Of a stretch of DNA of 64,000 nucleotides, positions 61,422-64,000 are shown one piece after another. Below the pieces are notes generated by a model that worked only from the letters and a program-made list of their open reading frames with translations, had not been told where the DNA came from and did not search any database. Source of the stretch: Nocardia panacis (lineage in GTDB: Bacteria > Actinomycetota > Actinomycetes > Mycobacteriales > Mycobacteriaceae); contig NZ_QZFU01000055.1 in NCBI RefSeq assembly GCF_003598715.1, positions 307,933 through 371,932 of the forward strand, written 5' to 3'. Position 1 is the first letter of the stretch. Every line of letters begins with the position of its first letter. The translations under genes were made by a program, and so were the position numbers.

Positions 61422-62975
61422 TCACGGCGCCGACCGCGCGATCCGGCAGGTGAGATGGCCCAGTGCCAGCAGCGCGAAGATGTCGGCGAGCACCGGGACG
61501 GTGAAACGCAGCGGTCGCGGACCGATGGAATCCGAGCGCGAGACAATACCGCCGTCCGCACGCTGACAGGCCAGCAAGTAGGTTGCCGCGCGCACGGCAG
61601 GCGCCGGATCATCTTGGCAGCAAAGCGATATCAGGGCGTACGCCGTGCTGACCGCATCGCTGGGTTCGCCATGTTGCTGCCCCCAACCGCCATCGGAATT
61701 CTGACCGTCCAGTACGAGAGCCAGCATTCGCTTGGTCATCTGTTGCACGTGGGCGGGTTGGTTTGCCGGATTGCGGGTAGTTGCGAGCAATGCGCGGAAA
61801 ACCGCGTGCAGGCGACTACTGGACCAGGCGGGCGGAAATGAGCCGTCCGTACTCTGCTGCACGGCCATCGACTCGAATCCCGAGGCAATGGTGTCTTTGT
61901 GCTGTTCGGATCGCAAAGTGAGCGCATCCACGACGGCGGCGGTCATACAGGCCTCCGACGCCGCACCCGCGATATAGGTGGGAAATCCACCATCCGGATT
62001 GCGCACCGCGAGCATCGACCGCTCACCCCGCCGAATCACCTCCCCATACCTGTCGGCATCGAGGACATCCAGGAACTGGATGACGACCGAGGTGTCGTCG
62101 ACATCGGTCTGACGAGCCAGATCGGTATAGGACCAGCCGCCGTCGGATTGCTGCTGCGACAACAGGTATCCCGCGATCCGATGCAGCGATTCGGGCGGGG
62201 CGGCCGCCGAGGCGAGCGCGACACCGGCATTGGCGGTGCACCAGATATCGGTGTCGCCCACGAAGGGCAACCCACCGTCCTCCTGCTGGTGCGCCAGCGC
62301 CGTGGCCACCCCCGCCCGCACGACATCCTCGTGACCGGGGAGGCGGTGCAGAGCATGCAGCACCCACAGGTGGATGAGGACGTTGTTCTCCCAAATATCG
62401 CTCTGCGCCCTGGTTTCCAACAGCGTCCGCACATCCGCGTCGTCGATCAGGTCGAGGCGGCCGGTGGCGTCGGCGAGCACCACCTTCACGGCGGCGACCT
62501 GCGCCAAGGCCCAGCAGTGCAGGCCCGTCCGGTCGAAAGCGGCCGGATCGAGGTCGGCGCCGGGAGCGTGGCCGTAGAGGGCGAAGATCGCGTCGATCAT
62601 CGCGTGCTTGCGGGCGCCGGTGAAGCTCGGCGCCCCGGCGACGATCGCCTCGATCAGCCCAGCGGGCGGATCGACCGCGGCATGAGTCAGGCCGAGCTCG
62701 AGCAGGATTCGGTCCAGCGGATCCTGCGGAACCTGAGCACGCAGAAACTCGATCAGACGCGCCCGCCCCTGCGGCGCCGAACCTGTTCGCTCCAAGAGGT
62801 TCAGCGCCAGCACGGATTCGAGAACGCGGCTGCGGCAACGGTCGCGGACCGCACCGTCGGGACCGACGCGCCCCAGCAAGTAGGACCGCAGGCGCGCGGT
62901 GGCGCTGTCGAGCGCCGCAGGGAAAAGCTCAGCGGGCCAGGGCGTCCTGGCCGAACTCGGTGTCAAAGGTCGCAT
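61422..62975 (-). CDS. class II terpene-cyclase-like protein
   Basis: The 517-residue all-helical protein has prenyltransferase/squalene-cyclase repeats, including QW-type motifs LLSQQQSDGGWSY and DGQNSDGGWGQ, and a class II cyclase acid motif D291-V-D-D294-T-S. The length is close to bacterial diterpene class II cyclases of about 500 residues, rather than the 630 or so of squalene-hopene cyclase. No DDxxD class I motif is seen. It would protonate a prenyl diphosphate and cyclise it. No prenyl-diphosphate synthase is in the window, and a non-catalytic repeat protein remains possible. Confidence 0.8.
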   Translation of the reverse strand: MRPLTPSSARTPWPAELFPAALDSATARLRSYLLGRVGPDGAVRDRCRSRVLESVLALNLLERTGSAPQGRARLIEFLRAQVPQDPLDRILLELGLTHAAVDPPAGLIEAIVAGAPSFTGARKHAMIDAIFALYGHAPGADLDPAAFDRTGLHCWALAQVAAVKVVLADATGRLDLIDDADVRTLLETRAQSDIWENNVLIHLWVLHALHRLPGHEDVVRAGVATALAHQQEDGGLPFVGDTDIWCTANAGVALASAAAPPESLHRIAGYLLSQQQSDGGWSYTDLARQTDVDDTSVVIQFLDVLDADRYGEVIRRGERSMLAVRNPDGGFPTYIAGAASEACMTAAVVDALTLRSEQHKDTIASGFESMAVQQSTDGSFPPAWSSSRLHAVFRALLATTRNPANQPAHVQQMTKRMLALVLDGQNSDGGWGQQHGEPSDAVSTAYALISLCCQDDPAPAVRAATYLLACQRADGGIVSRSDSIGPRPLRFTVPVLADIFALLALGHLTCRIARSAP

Positions 62976-63268
62976 GATTAACCGCCACGATCGAAGGAAC
63001 CAGGACTATCGGCACTGCAATCACAGGCACGGAGCAGTCGACGCACCGAACCGGCCGCCAGCGGCCACGGCCCATCTACTCGACCTTCGGAACTCGAAAC
63101 TTGCTGCGCGCCAAGTATAGCCAGCTTCCCCGTACCGGAAGCACCTATCTCGGCTACTGCGTGGCGAAACCTCGCCGCTGTCGTGGCAACCGCCGATGGG
63201 ACCGTATCGACGCAGCGGACACACCCCTCGCCGCCTCCGCGAATCATGTTGCGCTACTGAGTAAGCTG

Positions 63269-63673
63269 ATGCGGACGAGTTGCTCGCCGCCTGTCCTACC
63301 GAGCGCCCACGGCTTTGAAACATCGGCGATCCTTTTCGGGGCCGAACTCGACGGAGCGATGGTCGGCATGATCACCCTCGATCGGCGCGGCCCCGACCAC
63401 CCGGGTCACCCCCGTCCTGAAGCCGGAGAAGCTGCCCTCGGCTACCTGTTCCTGCCGCAGGCATGGGGATCGGGGTACGCCGCAGAGGTGGGCGTGGCGG
63501 CATTGGACTGATTCGCCCACGCCCTCCCCGGCGAGCCGGTGGTGCTCTGCACCCAGAGCGCCAACGACCGCACGATGCGCCCCGCGGCGAGACTCGGATT
63601 CACCGAGATGGAGCGGTTCGAGGACTACGGTGCCGAGCAGTGGTTCGGCGTGTGGTCCCCGATCACGCCGTAG
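63269..63673 (+). pseudogene. decayed GNAT acetyltransferase
   Basis: The frame reads GFETSAILFGAELDGAMVGMITL, then EAALGYLFLPQAWGSGYAAEVGVAALD, a TGA at 63509-63511, and continues FAHALPGEPVVLCTQSANDRTMRPAARLGFTEMERFEDYG to a TAG at 63671. This is a GNAT core (LGY..PQAWGSGYAAEV acetyl-CoA loop and N-D-x-S-x-x-A-x-x-LGF-like end) in which a tryptophan codon seems to have become TGA. The normal N-terminal strand is also missing, so the gene is probably dead. The stretch 62976-63268 upstream shows no gene. Confidence 0.7.
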
Positions 63674-63700
63674 CGCGGCCCGATCAGCGAGCTCCCGTCC

Positions 63701-63985
63701 CTACTCCTTGAGCTCGGTGAATCCTTCTGCGACACAGCCGAAACCGAGCGGCCGGCCGTCATGGTCGGCTTCTTCGTCATCGTCTTCTATACCGGCGAGA
63801 TGGGTGGTCGGTGGGCTCGACCGGGTTGGTACGAGGTCGGTCGGCGACGCGGGACTTCGCGTGGAGTCTAGATCCAATGCCGCGCAGTTAGCGCGGATGA
63901 GCGCAGTGCAAGTGGATCTTGCTGTGGTGGTTGGTATGTCGTGACGCGGAACAGCGGAACTCCTGGTAGAGAGGTTAACGACCAA
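63701..63985 (-). CDS. uncertain ORF at the window end
   Basis: The 94-residue frame has a plausible protein-like C-terminus (ADHDGRPLGFGCVAEGFTELKE) but an unconvincing Ser/Thr/Arg-rich N-terminus. It may be the end of a decayed gene, or chance. The opposite strand also has an open frame over 63630-63944. I see no other support in 63674-64000. Confidence 0.2.
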   Translation of the reverse strand: MVVNLSTRSSAVPRHDIPTTTARSTCTALIRANCAALDLDSTRSPASPTDLVPTRSSPPTTHLAGIEDDDEEADHDGRPLGFGCVAEGFTELKE

Positions 63986-64000
63986 GAAAACCGTGCCACC

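Noticed and set aside
63830..64000. Start of an insertion sequence at the window end
   Set aside because: No terminal inverted repeat or transposase motif can be seen before the sequence stops.

Overview
The window is high-GC DNA from a mycolic-acid actinomycete, most likely Nocardia or a close relative. The main evidence is synteny with the Mycobacterium tuberculosis Rv2585c-Rv2614c stretch. In order along the window come the sec operon (yajC-secD-secF-lipoprotein-apt), ruvC-ruvA-ruvB, yebC, pdxT, tesB, pdxS, and the phosphatidylinositol-mannoside operon (NUDIX, pimA, patA, PI synthase, HIT protein, thrS). The assignment rests on gene content and order read by eye, not on a database search.

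Region 1 (0-6 kb) is accessory. It holds a YnfA-like membrane protein and a leftward three-gene operon encoding a von Willebrand A protein, a divergent adenylosuccinate-synthetase-like enzyme and an NrtR-type NUDIX/winged-helix regulator, with a 23-bp interrupted palindrome just in front of it. An alpha/beta hydrolase and an ABC-F ATPase with a leader hairpin follow. Region 2 (6-35 kb) is the conserved core, interrupted by lineage-specific insertions: a Baeyer-Villiger-type monooxygenase with a divergent TetR, a four-repeat DivIVA-like protein, an APC permease, a kinase-like protein with a degenerate P-loop and an internally deleted LysR. The rel gene expected after apt is not there.

Region 3 (35-49.5 kb) has two tandem SulP/STAS/beta-carbonic-anhydrase fusions of identical length that share an upstream regulatory layout, an ExxR-less cytochrome P450 coupled to a tiny ORF, an APH-like kinase, a type VII secretion-like pair ending in a papain-like protease, a secreted lipase, a NarL-type two-component system and a small secreted protein.

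Region 4 (49.5-60.3 kb) looks like one catabolic locus: aminotransferase, FCD-type GntR regulator, SDR, alpha-oxoamine synthase, ACS-type MFS transporter, hydantoinase/oxoprolinase B and A subunits and a luciferase-like oxidoreductase. An identical 11-bp motif in the promoter regions at both ends links them, and a 25-bp minisatellite of 11 copies sits between the transporter and hyuB. Region 5 (60.3-64 kb) has a DUF574-type methyltransferase, a class II terpene-cyclase-like protein and a decayed GNAT acetyltransferase. I found no tRNA, rRNA, CRISPR array or confident insertion sequence.
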